Source: Toxoplasma gondii ME49 (Eukaryota > Apicomplexa > Conoidasida > Eucoccidiorida > Sarcocystidae). Taken from it: a stretch of DNA of 64,000 nucleotides. The notes under the pieces are model-generated. The model made no database searches. It worked only from the letters and a program-made list of their open reading frames with translations, and was not told the origin of the DNA. A program made the translations under genes and the position numbers. Below are positions 35,042 to 47,578 of this stretch, piece by piece. Where the stretch lies: contig NC_031471.1 in assembly GCF_000006565.2 (NCBI RefSeq), positions 372,001-436,000 of the forward strand, in the 5' to 3' direction. Numbering within the stretch: position 1 is the first letter of the stretch; every line of letters begins with the position of its first letter.

Positions 35042-38000
35042 GTCTCAAGTGAGCAGGCGTAGCGAGGCATTGAGCAACTACGTCGAACGAGAGCCAGGAA
35101 GGTGAGGGGAGACTCAGTGGCAGACACATATCGGTGATAAGAGGAGCGTGAGGAACGAGGTCGAATCAGAGACAGTAAAGCGTTGACGGCCGGAGAATTG
35201 CAGCGAGTAAAATGAGGGGAACGACACGGAACTCGAATGCAAGCAATCGAACAAGAGGAGAGAGAGAAGGGGATCACGGAGAAGAAGCACTGTTCTAATG
35301 GGATGGAAACAGAACCAGAGGAAGACCGACACGAAGTGACAGAGACGTGATAAAGTTGACAGCAAAGCAAGTGCGTATATGGCGCTGGAAGGACCTTCCA
35401 CGCATTTGAGGCGGGTGTCACTTCTGCTTTCCTGTTTATTGCTGGCTGTTGTTCAAGTGCATTGGCGACTCCATTTCAAAATGAGTGCGGTGCGATGTGG
35501 AAGCTTGTACGCGCCAGCAATTTAACCTTGTCTGTGGAGCTCCGGATTTCTACGCGGCTTCTGACTGCAGCGGATCGCAACACGGATTGAGTTCTTTTTA
35601 TGCTCTCTGCACCCACGCGTTGATATTCTGTTTCTCTGGAGCAGAAAGCTGTCGACGACGCTGCTGTCTGCCGTGCACCCCGAAACTTTTCGTAACAGAC
35701 TAGTGCCAGACGCAGTATGTGTGAAGAAAAAAGCGGGGGATGCAGTAATCATGTCTGCTGGCGGTTTGGCTGGTAGATCATTCACTCCCGTCATACCGCA
35801 GGCTGTGGAACAGCATTGGTTTCTTCGCTGCTGCACTGTTCACCTACGTACACTCCAACTGAAATGCAGATGTAGACCAACCAAAGCACAGGTAAGCATT
35901 TCGTTGAAAGGACATCAGCGGTGAACTTAAATCTCATGGACGGGACACGAAACATGTACTGTCACCCTCACAGCATGATTGACAGAAATGAAGACAGACG
36001 AAAAAGAACTACATTTTCCACTGTTCCACTTCATACGTTCGGTACTCCTTTCCCCGGGGAAGACACACAGGCGGAGCACAAGAAGGGACGAAATGGGATA
36101 GCGACAAGACAGCATGGTTGGAGTGACTTGACTGTTTCTTGCCATCTCCTGCCACAACAACAAACGATGGAAAAAGGCGATAGACGCCCCCCAGCAATGA
36201 ATACGTATTACTCCTACGCACAGTGCAAGCACCACCGTGAGCTCATCAGCGAGAGACAGCGATGAAACAAGTGGCAGTTCATTTCCCCTCGTCATTTGAG
36301 AGTGCTCAAATGTATGCGTGTCTCCAGAAACGTCAAAAGCATGTTTCTCTATCCGCTGGAGGGGATACCCGCCATTGAACCTGCACTCACACTTACGTTT
36401 GTGTGCAACCATGCATCACGCCCTGTCGAAAGAAGGGTGTTGAATTTATCAACGTACATTTCCACCCCAGTCATACAGAGAAAAATGTAATACACAGATG
36501 ACTGCGTATCAGCTCAAGAAAGCCACGAAAGTTATTTGCTGGCCTACTCGCAAGTAATTCTGTCCTCAAATGCTTATCGGCAGATACCTATCCATGCACA
36601 GAGAACCGAGGGACCTGCGTGAAGCAAGAGGATTTCCCTTCTTTTTTCGTGGTCCTCTTTCGTCGTGGGCACAGAAGAAACAACGCACAGATAGAAAGCA
36701 TGACAAATGCGCAACGATAATAGGCTCCGACACACGGATCAGCCGAAGGCATGTACATGTGCGGAGATGTATCTCGTCCCTGTCTTCGCGACATAATGAA
36801 AGTCGATTCCAAACGTATAAACTGAAATATGAATGCATACATTTTTAATTGACCATGTTGTGTTTGTAGTGCTCTCGTTTTTCGTAAGGCTGAGAGAACC
36901 ACTCTTCTTCATTTGCCTCAGTTTCACAAATCTCTGGACGCATTTCTACGTTTCTCTTCGACGTCCACGCTACTCGAGGGCAAGGCGCTTCCAGGCCTCC
37001 TCGGTGCGTTGTCAGTTCACCAGGGCTCGTGTCCGTCGCTCTCGCCAGATCTCGTCTGCTCTAAAAGATTGTCATCTTCTGCTGTGAAGGCTTGATGTGT
37101 CAGGCCTAAAGAACGCAACCGAGAGACAGACCCTGCGGTCACGTCCGGGCGCCGTGACGATTGCGTGTTGCCTAAGGCGCTGGGTTTCGGTCTGGAAAGA
37201 AAAGAGAAAGACAGGTCATGGGAAGAGCCTCAGTTCAGGCATTGTGTCAACCCGGCTGATTGTGCACACAGGCAGGCAAGAAAACGGTGAATATACCTCA
37301 GGAGACAGAGCGAGAGCGGCCACTAAGTCAGTTGTACATTCGATCATGACTGATCCTAATGCAGGACTTTTCCCACAGAAATCTTCTGTGGAGTCTTAGA
37401 TGAATAGAGAGCTTCGCCTGAGTATGTATCAATCGCCCTTCCACAGGACAGAATGTGAACTGCGTTCGACGAGATTCCCCTGTGATTCGTTTTCTCCTGT
37501 CCGCCTAGACGCAAGACACTTCCACGTCCCACGAGCGAGGACAGCGACGCATTGTCATTTCCACGACTTATGAAGTTTCTCCCGCCTTTCACCCATGTGC
37601 ACCTTCTTCCTTCTAGATGCTTGGCCCTTCTTCCTTGTCGCTTACTGTCTGTGAGACTCTTCACCACCAGAGCCAAGAGGATCGTAGCCACCGCGGGCGT
37701 GGTCCATCCCTCCGTCCCCCCGCCGCGCTGCGTCTTGGTGTTTCTTTCCAGCGCTGAGGACAGTTGAATAGAGGAAAATTTCAGTTCATGAAACGCCACC
37801 TGCATGCTCAACCAACTTCCGTGCAAACTCGGTGTATTTGTTTCTATAGAAACGCGGGAGGACAGAAGGAAACCAACGCAGCGGCGCATGCACGAACGAC
37901 CGTCCCGCGTGTGTGGTGTCTCCTAGAGAAGGAAACACTGGAATGTGAGAGGCACTGGAGACAGTGGAGACAAATCAAACGAAAAGTTTATTTGCTCATC

Positions 38001-38074
38001 TATGACTACAGAACATGGTGAGCGAACGGGATAGAAAACAAACAAAGATATCGGAAGCAAAAGATTTGGGAGAC
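35042..38074. other. Convergent intergenic region downstream of the ENT gene
   Basis: About 3 kb with no supported gene. Several 70-180 codon open frames occur on both strands (for example 36588-36902 and 37356-37889 minus) without domains or shared structure. It should contain the 3' UTRs of the transporter and of the 38075-42347 gene. Confidence 0.5.
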
Positions 38075-41000
38075 TCACTTTCCTGATATGGACGCCGCCA
38101 TGCCCTGACGAATGTAGCGCTCATTCACTTTCAGTTGGCGAGCGACCGGCGCGAAGCCGCAAATGATACCAAGGAGCAATCCAACGCCTGCGCCCACTGA
38201 AAACGCGACCCAACAGGAAAACCGGACACGAAAAAGATAAAGAAAAATGGTGAAACAAGATCACCCATGAACGCGACCATCTCAACGAGTTATACTGCAA
38301 CAGAGCGTGGTCTGTATCTCCGCCTCTGACTTATTTCGATGCCCCTGACGCGCGATTCCTCCTTCTGCATTGTCGGCGCCTTCCCGGAACTTACATGCAA
38401 ATGCTAAACCTCCCGTGTTGATCATACCGCCCACGACGCCACCCGTCAGGACACCACCCATAGCTCCGAGCCACGCGCCTCTGCGAATAGAAGACAGAGA
38501 AGCAAAAGTAGACCATCCCACTGGAACGAACAGTAGAGAGGAACGAGGGAAACCGGACCAAACTGGTGATACACAGCGTCGCACTACGTGGTAATCTGGC
38601 CTCCCGAAACACCGTGCACATCGGGAACTGAAGCCGAAGCTATATCCAAACTTGAATGCGTTCTTTCACGAGTTTCTCCCACACACAAGCGGACACGCAG
38701 GAACTATTCTTCTTTCTCTTCAGCCACCAAGACGGCTGTGTCGACCTCTTCTCCTTTTGACGGAATTCCTGTGGTTCCTGCACCATGTGCATTGATCTTT
38801 TTCTCCAAATAGCTTTCGAAACTCTCGTATCATGTCCCCGATTCCTTGCTCATCTCTCCTTCTTCTGCTTCCCCGCTTCGATTCTCGAGTGGCTGCCGCC
38901 TTTCCGCCCACCCGCTGTTTAGTCCTCGTTTTATTCTTGCGCGCACCTTCGACCGACGAGTAAAATTGAGCAGCAAAGCGTCATCAAACCAGCGGCAAGG
39001 CCGAGGCCGCCCGCGACGCAGTAAGTTACGAGGCCGCCAACCAGCCCGCCAGTGAGCGCGCCTGTGACTGATGCCACGACGAGCCAGTTGCCGCCTCCTC
39101 GGTAGAAGGTGCTCGACCAGAGGCCCCGAGAAAAGAGGCTTGCCGTCATGGCAATCGCAGTGAACGTTGCCGCCAAGTAGATCACAAACACGACAATCGC
39201 CGACGCCCAGACTGGCCAGCACTCGCAGTTGTTCATGCAGAATCCGTCGGCCTGAAAGGCGGCGCAAGCGTCCACACGGGAGGCAACGCGAGCGATGCGG
39301 AAGCGAAGAACAGCGAGGAGGGACAGAGGGAGAAGGAAATACAACCCCACGGGTGCGGAAGAAAAGGGAGGCACCAAGAAGAAAACCATTATTGATCACT
39401 GGCGGTGGGCGACCATAAGCAGCACATGACGACTGAGATACGGAAGGCGCCACAACGGCGAATGAGGAGTGACAGTTCAGAGTGTGAAGGGAGGTTCCAT
39501 ACGCAGTTCATGGAAAACTATGAGGGATCCTAAGAAGAGGAAATAAACAGAAAGGAAACGCGGCACACTACTGGTCAAGAAATGGTGGACAAAAAACAGT
39601 CGGGCTGTCCACGTGCTATACCTGGATAAGGGTCGACAGCGGGGTTTGTGTCTTCCACCTTTCACACTTTGCCGACACACACCGCGTGGTCAATTGATAT
39701 GTGGGCCTTCTGTGTGATGCGAAGGGCGTTTTATCCATAGAAACTCAAGTTAGAATCGGAGACCACTGTCGCCTGGTCTGCCGGCCAAACTTCGCGCGTT
39801 CGGTGCAACAAAACTTACCATATAACTGATGCTTTCCACGACACACCTGTTTTATCTCCATTCACCCAAACGTTTTCTACGTCACGTACCGGTATAATTT
39901 CAATCGTTGGGGCCTCTCGAAACTGAGCTTGTGTCCTGGTTGTGCGGATGTTTCGCGGTGCTCCGACCAAGCGGACCTGAGAACCAGCGACTGGTGGTAG
40001 CGCCTCCATTGTCTCTGCAGCTCCTGACTGACTGGGACCTGCCTCCTCGCTTGTGGAAATCGTCGCCCCATCCACTGTGGGGGCTGTTGCTGTCGCAGGA
40101 TCAGAGTCGACGTCCGCCTGGGTGGCCGGCGCAGATACCGACTGTGCACTCACAGTTGAGGGTGAAGCCGCAGCGGCAGGGGTCAAAGACACAGTCTGTG
40201 GGGCCTCAGCAACTCTTTGAACTGCAACGGGAGACGGGACTGTGGTGCTCGTAGCTGCCGCGGGACCACTAGCCACTGGAGGCTGAGGCGTCTTTACGGC
40301 AGCGGCCATCGGCTGTGCCTGAGGAGCAGCGGCCATCGGCTGTGCCTGAGGAGCAGCAGCCGGCTGCGCCTGAGCTGAAACAACGGGAAGCGCTTCAGAG
40401 GGAAAGGCAGGCTTTAGCTCAACAGGGACGAGGGGCTGTGCCGCTGTAGGGGCAACAGGCTGCAGTTGAGAGACGTCAACGGGCTGTACCGGAGTGGCAG
40501 TCAAAGCCTCGGGGAGTGCCGCGCCTGGAAGCGCTGCGCCGACGACGGGAGTCCGAGCAGCGGACGCAGCGACAGGGGCAACTGACGAGGAGACAGCAAG
40601 CTGAGGGATCGCGGCGAGAGGCGTTGGGGATGCAGGAGTCGCGGGAGCACTTGGGATGGCAGCTGACACCACAGCTGGTGCGGCAGGATTGGAGACTGCA
40701 GCAACTCCGGTGCTCGGCTCTTGGGAAGCGATGGCTGCAGGGACCGCGGCGGAAGGGGTGATGGCAGGGTATGCCGGGGCGACAGTGACAATGTCTGTTG
40801 GCATAACAGGCTGGGAGTTTACTGGGACAACGGGGACAGCTGGAACGAGTGTCGACGGATCAGTCAGCTGGTCGTGCTCAGCAATTGACTGGAGTCGCGT
40901 TAGGTAAGGCGCTGTAAACATTGAGGGTAAAAGCGACAGAAAACACCAATGAGACATGCCAGGACGACCTGTTGACCACGTGCCGGCCTGAGTGCTCCTG

Positions 41001-42347
41001 GATTCAATAGAAACGCAAAACAAGAGCTTCTCAGGATTCCTTCACCAATTCCTAATCCTAGGGAGAACAGGGTGAAAACCGCGGTGTCGGAATGCATGGG
41101 GAGGAAGACGCACCGCAGGAGAAAAGCAACAACATCTAGTTTTCTGGCAATGGCGTGAGACATCTCTGCGGGGATACAGCTTCTTCAGGTTGCCTTTCAT
41201 CCCGTTTAATCCCGAATAAGTGCTAACATTCTCAGTCTCTCCTGAGTCGCATGCGCCCGTATGGTTCCTCAGATGCACAAAACTACGCGGGAGAGGACCG
41301 AAAAGGACCCTGTGGACTTGTCGCGCCACACGAGAAACAGGGAAACACAAGAAAATGTGGGAGTGACCAGAGAAGGGGAGAAAAGGTACCAGATATGTCG
41401 CCACGCTTCGGCAGCCCATCTGCTCCCTGTGCCTCGGCCCAGTTCGTTCTCATGCCAACATCCGTGTTGTAGTAAGGCGGTCTCCACAACGCCCACTGTT
41501 CCCTTTTCTTGGGGGTTTTCCTACCTTGGAAGGAACTCTCTACCATTTGCTCTCCTGTGTAGCTAGAGGGTTGTTCCAGTTGCAGGAAGCTGAGGCATGC
41601 ATCGTTTCCCTGTGTCTCCTGTTCAACTCCAGTCGCGGGTCCATCGACGGACACAAAGGCCAGCCCCATGGGCTTCCCGCCATTGCCCGCGAGGCGCAGT
41701 TCGGGCAGCTTCAAACTCACACAAGAATGATGTCTCTGTTTCGCTTTGGCGCTGTCGCGGCTGAGACTTTTCTGTGTTGTGTGCAGGTGAAGAAAACCCG
41801 GTGAGTCTTCTCCGTCCTGACCTGCATCTCGTTGGTGTGCTGCGCGCTTGCCCCCTCTCTTTTTCTCCACAAAAGACAAACCACCTTCCTTGACGGCACC
41901 CACGCTTCCGGCAGTCCCGCATGCTGCACCGAACTGCTCGCATGCATGTGAACACACCCGGACAGTCGTGGAGACGCGCGTCTCAGCCTCCACGAAAGAA
42001 ATCCCAGAAAACGCGTTGGCATCAACAGAAGCCCACGACTGGGTTTTCATATCGGAGCAGTTGAAAGAGCAGATCAGATGCTGGAGGTGCATTTCGCAGC
42101 GGGCGGGGTCCGCTGGCGGGATATGAAGGGAGGAAACGACTTCGTGGGCGTATCTGGCAGACGCTGTTTGCGACTCTGGCGAACAGCGGAGACACGCGGG
42201 TGCCATTGCTGTCAACACCGAGGAAGTAACGGCAGCGTTAGAATGGGAGGAGCGGTGATGTGTCTGCGTCTGCCCCGCGTAACTCGGGGCCGCTAGGACG
42301 GCAACACAGAGAAGCGAAATAATAGAGACCGCCCAAGCACGCGCCAT
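38075..42347 (-). CDS. Secretory protein with Cys-rich ectodomain, Ala/Pro linker and glycine-zipper membrane region, 830 aa
   Basis: Exons on the minus strand: 42347-41390, 40911-39890, 39251-38947, 38480-38395 and 38196-38075. All phases close. I chose the ATG at 42347 because it opens directly on a signal peptide (MARAWAVSIISLLCVAVLAA, cleavage near SYAG); an in-frame ATG lies upstream at 42416. Residues about 48-145 contain a spaced Cys pattern (ACLRCSPESQ, CEMHLQHLICSFNCS, VCSHACEQFGAAC) that resembles folate-receptor or Frizzled-type ligand-binding modules. Exon 2 (about residues 320-660) is an Ala/Pro/Val/Gln-rich low-complexity linker with AAPQAQPM repeats. Exons 3-5 encode a CMNNCECW motif and three to four hydrophobic segments with GxxxG zippers (ALTGGLVGGLV, GAMGGVLTGGVVGGM, LGAGVGLLLGIIC). 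The cytosolic tail is short. I cannot name the family; it is probably a plasma- or organelle-membrane protein of the secretory route. Confidence 0.8.
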
Positions 42348-45300
42348 GGCGAACGAAGGGACGCGGGGAAACTGGAGGGAGACCTCGTTCTCTAGGAAAC
42401 TCGTGGCTACGGGCAAGGGAGGCGGGGGAAGGAATATATTTTCGAATCACACAAATGAAACGATCTAACTGAACTAGGGAGAGACCTAAACCGGAGCACG
42501 GCGCAGGAGGAGGAAACCGAGACACACACTTTCCACGCGACACTGCGCGTGCGTGCAATGTCCTATTCCAGGCTTGAGGATAGAGCTGTTTGATGATCTC
42601 TTCTTTTTCAGAGTTCAGATGCTACCTCAAATTCACTAGATTGAACTCTCTGCATCAGTCAAACTCTAGTCGCGCCTCCAGTCTCCAGTGCGTGAATCTT
42701 GATCATTTAGTCCTCTCAGAACGCACGACCCGTTCTAGGCTGTCGGACGTGAGGAGGGTCATGACGAGGTAGCCAACCGAAAAAAAAAGGCATCCCCCTA
42801 CGCAGCCAAACGGTCAAGACGAGCAACGGACTGGAACAAATGAAAATAAATTCACAGTCCGTCGCTTCAGCCGCAAGCTGTTGTGATGGCCTCGACAAGT
42901 GTGCTCCGAAACGTTCCGGCTAGGTCTCATGAATCGTCATTGGCTCTACTTCCGAGCCTTCGCCGCGTTTCTTCGCAGAAACATTTGTGTAAACAGATGT
43001 ACGTTCTATATATCCTCTTCAGACATACAGAAATACATGTTTATTCGTGTCTTCAGGTTCTTCAATTCGGCACCGTCGCCGGCTGTCTTTATTGCAGACC
43101 ATGAACTCGTTCCGTCTCTGCACATCTCTTGCCTCGCTGTTCCCCCTTTATCTCTCCATCAAATAACCATGACTCAGTCTCGGGCGGTAGGGCTTTGTTT
43201 GCTGTCAACCGGGCGTTCTTCTCACTTCACGCGAGCAAGTGGTTCGACTGCTCATCAGCGTGTTGCTTGGCATTCAGCGGGTGAATTATCGTCCCCGTTT
43301 CGATCGAGGAATCAAGTGAGAAAAGCAAGCAACCGAGACTGCGGATCTCGGCTTCCAGGGTTTCGCCAGGACAGAAAAAAGAAACACGGACCCAGCGATT
43401 CGCTGAGAGGGTGTGGCCACCTGGTCGAGCCCATATATATAAAACAGGGCGCCAAGGTAAGGGTTGGCATGAGAATACATTCTCATTCGGCGTCCTCTTC
43501 CTCGGTAGCCTCCCCTTGACGTCGTAGGGGAACGAAAACTTCAAGATAGAGAAAGGGGGCGTAAATGTATCAGGGAAGCCTTAGACGCGCAAAAGGTGAA
43601 TATGTCGGAAGCAGCCAGTGTCCGTTCACCCCTTACCCTGCAGGCGGTTGGGCGCCTGGCACAAAGGATAAATTACACGGGGGAGTCCTAAAACGCCTTA
43701 CCCCGACACCAGAGGGGAAAGGATGCAAGCGGGAAAGGGGCTTTACCGTTCTAGCAACGTTGACTAGCAGGAAAAAGAGACCACAAGTTGGGCGAGAGAA
43801 AGGTTAGCTGACGGGAATCGAGGGCCAGTGGAAGCTCGACCCAACTAGCCGGACGGCTCTTCTTCGCCACAGTAAGCGATGCCTGAGGCAGAGCCCCCCT
43901 TCCCTTCCTCCTTTTCAGCCGCCCCCCCCCCCTCCTGGCTTCGGACGTCTGTCGAGGTCGAGATAGTCGTGGCTATGAAAAGGAAGAGGGGGGGGAAGAC
44001 AGGAGGAGATGACCCCCGCTGCTGTTCTTGACTCCCTGCATCCCCGATCAGCACAGACAAAGAGTGTTGAGTGAAGGTGAAGAAGGTTAAGTGGCTGTCT
44101 GTTGTGGTTGAGCGGACAAGGACACCGTTATTTTCTAGCGTTGTGTACACTCAACCGGAGAACAGGGGGGCAGCCAGCGGGGTCGTGGTTCCCATGGGGT
44201 GCTGGTAGTGAAACGGCGTGCAACACGACGCCCGACAAGTTCGTGGCTGGTCAACCGCGTTCCAGAGAGATAAGCGGCTCGTTCAGCTTTTAACAAAGTG
44301 AAAACCTGTCCGTGAAGTTTATTTGCAATGTCATGTGTTGTGGTTGTGATAACTGCTTCCGCAGCCCGTGTGGCCGCTGGACGATATGCTGTGGAGGCGG
44401 ATAGCCATGAGCCGTAGGTAGCAGTGCCATTGCTTGCGGCCATCCGAACTGTCTATCCACCGATTTCGAAGAGTCTTATTTTTGGCCAAATGGTCCGACA
44501 GGAAATTTTGCAGACGAGCCGGACAAGGCAGCCAAATGCGACTGAATTTCATAAGCCACCAGTGCCCTCTCACCTAGATGTATGATGTAATCGCGGGTGG
44601 TCCCCTATGCGCCATCGATTGACTCTCGTTGGAAACGGTGTGCTAAAGTTCGCTCCGTTAAAAGTGCAGAATATGCAGACATCATTATATCGAAAACGAC
44701 GACTGCTTCAGGAGCAAACGTCTGTTGACGGTCTCGTTGGCGTGATGCAACATGATATTTCTGTTCCACCTCGCATCAATCTTTGACAACGTCTGCCTTT
44801 TTGCATGTTGGGAAAGCCATGAAAAGGGCTTCTAACAGTGGGAATTTGGTGAGGCAGGAGATATGATGGACTGCTGCTGTCCCCACCGGGTGGGTTGTGG
44901 TCCGAGCACCGAACGAGGGGTCTCACAGCTGTTGAACAAGAGGTTGTGAGCGTGATCAGTGGTTTCTTAGGGATGCGGCAACTCAGAGTCAAAGCTCACT
45001 TATTCGTATGCAAAGTAGAAGATCTATTGCACGTACAGGTCCGTACACCAGCCTCCAACCTCCGAGGTAACTTTATGAGTTCTCAGCAGTATAGCTGAGT
45101 TGTCTTGATGAACAAGAACGCGGAGGAGAGTGACAAATGGGGCGAAAACTCGATCATGAGGGAGAAAAGAAGAGGCACCGACGAACGGACGCACAAAAGG
45201 TATCGGTGCTGGAGTATGTGTGAGTTTCAGGTGTGAGGTGCATCGAAAATAGCGAAGGGGTGATTAACATGATGGGCAAAAAGAGAGTCACGCTTAATGC

Positions 45301-46399
45301 CCAGTTTGCGTTTTCTCTTCCGCATAGTAATACAAAAGCTGAGAGAGGGAGGAATCTTTACACATTACTGTCAAGGATGGGAAGAGCAGACCTGGATTCT
45401 AACTGCATTTCCAAGAGTCAACTGTGAACTCAAATGCACCAGAGTTGCTCATCTATGTAGCTACCCCAAATTCATCAAGGCTGCGGCCTCCGCGGGCGTG
45501 AGCCATGGAAATCAGGGTCCTGACTCCGGCATACAAGACGCGGCTGTGTCTTCTAAATTGAGCGGGCACTGAACTGTGCGTTCGGTTGCAGACCGCACCA
45601 TTGTCAAGCGCATGACACTGAAAGGTATATTTCTTCATAGGGAGTGATGATTCAGTCACCTTTTTCCTAGTCACGCTTTCAGCAACGTGTTACGGAAGTG
45701 GAATACTCCAGCCGCGCACACAAACTCTCTTCGCAATTGCTCAAGGACATCAATCACATGCTACCACAGGTGAGCATACGTGCTCAATAGAGCGTCTTTT
45801 GATTGTTGATACTCCGACCTTCTCCGTGAGTGCAGCCACGCCCCGCTGAAAAGGAACCGGCTGTATCAAAACGATCCCTACAGGAAACCTTTGTGAAGCA
45901 GACGCTGAAGCACCAAGGGGGATACAGAACATTCGTAGACCAACGGTGACGTCGACCGCCAGCCCCCATGGACATCGACGGAAAAGTGCAAATCAAGGCC
46001 TGGTGATGTCCAGTCACCGGCGTGTATTTATTGCCAGCCAAGCCGAACAGGCCTCTCGCTCTGCCATTACATCCAAACGCACAGAGCATGTCGCCGAGGA
46101 AACATGACCGCACAGGCCACCATCTACCTCCATGTGCGCATGATATGGGCCACGCACCCACCTGTAAGGTATAGAAACGAACACTCGTCTTTTTATAGTT
46201 CATCCGCGCCTGCAATACGCGACACCACGTTGCCACTCGCTTCAACAAATCGATTTGCTGACCCCCCGCTGTGCCACTGTTGGACGAGGTCTCATCAGAG
46301 TAAATCTGCCAGGAAACCTGCACAGCCATTGAAGTTGAGATGACCCTTAGAACTCAGGGTACAAAAAAAGCACCACTAGATCACGGTGCATCACAATGA
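42348..46399. other. 4-kb intergenic region between the membrane protein and the SRS cluster
   Basis: No gene is supported. The left part is the probable promoter of the 42347 gene. A plus-strand frame at 42899-43519 (206 codons) is open but compositionally ordinary. C-run and G-run homopolymers lie at about 43921-43932 and 43988-43998. Sequence at about 45.8-46.3 kb resembles the 3' flank of the second SRS gene, so part of this region belongs to the SRS duplication unit. Confidence 0.5.
43469..43486. repeat. Perfect 8-bp inverted repeat with 2-base spacer
   Basis: ATGAGAAT and ATTCTCAT face each other around AC. It lies about 1.1 kb upstream of the 42347 gene. It could be a dimeric protein-binding site or chance. 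Confidence 0.6.
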
Positions 46400-47578
46400 C
46401 TACAAGGATCCGACGAGCAGTCCCACCAAAGCGGCTGCACCAGAGACTGTCGCGATCACTTGACCAGCTGACGATGCAGAGCTGCCTGACTTCACAGTCA
46501 CAATCACATTGCAAGTTGAGGTAGCAGCAGCATTAACTGCACCCTCAGTCCCGTCACTCTTTTCTAGGGGGCTTGGTACAGGTGGATCTTCCTTGCTGGG
46601 GACACAAACCAAACGGAATTGCTGTTCAGACTCTGGAAAGCCCATCTCCGGTATTGTCAGTTTCACAGGACCCTCCCCGTCCTCGGCTGTCCACCAGCTC
46701 TCCACGAAATTGGGAAGAATATCCGCAAACTTCCGCACTGTGCAGTTGGCCAGGTCTTCCTGGGGATCGCAAAATTGAGTCTGATATGACGCTGGTTTGA
46801 TTGAAGCTTCGGAACCACAACGAAGAGTGAGGGTGTTTTTCTCTGTTGTCATCTCAACCTTCAGAGGTTGAGGGTTGCTATCCTTGCCGTATGCGCAGGT
46901 GACAATGTTCTTGTCATCCACGGAAGAAGGTCTCGCTTGCACGATGACGTTGACTTTGCACTCTGAGTCATTTGGCTCAACAGCTTTTCCATCAGCCCTG
47001 CGGTCGCACCCTACGAAAAAGGACTTGTCGCAAAAGGGCAGATCTGAGCCCTGTAGTTCCAAAATCATCGTTTCTCCTTGATTATCTGTCTCTTTGGTTT
47101 TCTTCCACTTGATGCCTCGGGTTGCCCCGAGTAGAGAGTCCAGCGTGGTCTGCTTCCCGTCTGAATCTGACTCCGTCCTCTTGCAGTCGGCTAGTGTGTC
47201 AGTGTCGCCCGTCACCGAGCATACTTTCGTCTCTTCTGTCGGCACGAATGTGTTATTCTCACCAGAACACTTCACGGTAGCAGTCAGGTGGTCTTTCGAC
47301 AATGTCAATGTGTTATTAGCGTCAGAGCCACCCCTTCCTGCAGCCGCGGCGCCGGACAACGTGCATGTAGCGACTTGACCATCGATATCTGGTCCCGTCA
47401 TTGTGGATGTGCTTCCAGCATCTTCCGGATTCTGTCGCAAAAATCCTTCACCAGATTCATTTGCAACAGCCTGTCCACTAGAAAACAACAAGACTCCACC
47501 CATGCAAAGTGCAATCAACTTGTGGGCCTTCGACTTGACCCCGCTACACCGTCGCCCGCTCCTCATTGTCCTCGCCAT
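46400..47578 (-). CDS. SRS-family surface antigen, copy 1 (392 aa, single exon)
   Basis: SRS proteins are GPI-anchored surface antigens of tissue-cyst coccidia, used in attachment and immune modulation. An Arg/Lys-rich n-region and a signal peptide (LIALCMGGVLLFSSGQAVA) are followed by two tandem SAG domains with regularly spaced cysteines. The first covers about residues 65-205 (ATCTLSG, VKCSGENN, KSFFVGC). The second covers about residues 210-345 (IVTCAYG, LTLRCGSEAS, TQFCDPQEDL, FRLVCV, STCNVIV). The C-terminus (SGSSASSAGQVIATVSGAAA then LVGLLVGSL) fits a GPI-attachment signal. Single-exon structure and tandem arrangement are typical for the family. Among the three copies, this one differs most at the 3' end. 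From memory of the T. gondii neighbourhood (Rieske gene nearby) it may belong to the SRS15/SRS16 group, but that is not established here. Confidence 0.93.
   Translation of the reverse strand: MARTMRSGRRCSGVKSKAHKLIALCMGGVLLFSSGQAVANESGEGFLRQNPEDAGSTSTMTGPDIDGQVATCTLSGAAAAGRGGSDANNTLTLSKDHLTATVKCSGENNTFVPTEETKVCSVTGDTDTLADCKRTESDSDGKQTTLDSLLGATRGIKWKKTKETDNQGETMILELQGSDLPFCDKSFFVGCDRRADGKAVEPNDSECKVNVIVQARPSSVDDKNIVTCAYGKDSNPQPLKVEMTTEKNTLTLRCGSEASIKPASYQTQFCDPQEDLANCTVRKFADILPNFVESWWTAEDGEGPVKLTIPEMGFPESEQQFRLVCVPSKEDPPVPSPLEKSDGTEGAVNAAATSTCNVIVTVKSGSSASSAGQVIATVSGAAALVGLLVGSL

Noticed and set aside
42899..43519. 206-codon plus-strand ORF
   Set aside because: No signal peptide, domain or coding-like composition, and no exons that would connect to it.
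45784..46329. 181-codon minus-strand ORF downstream of SRS copy 1
   Set aside because: Cys- and Arg-rich but without the SAG pattern. Better explained as duplicated flanking sequence.
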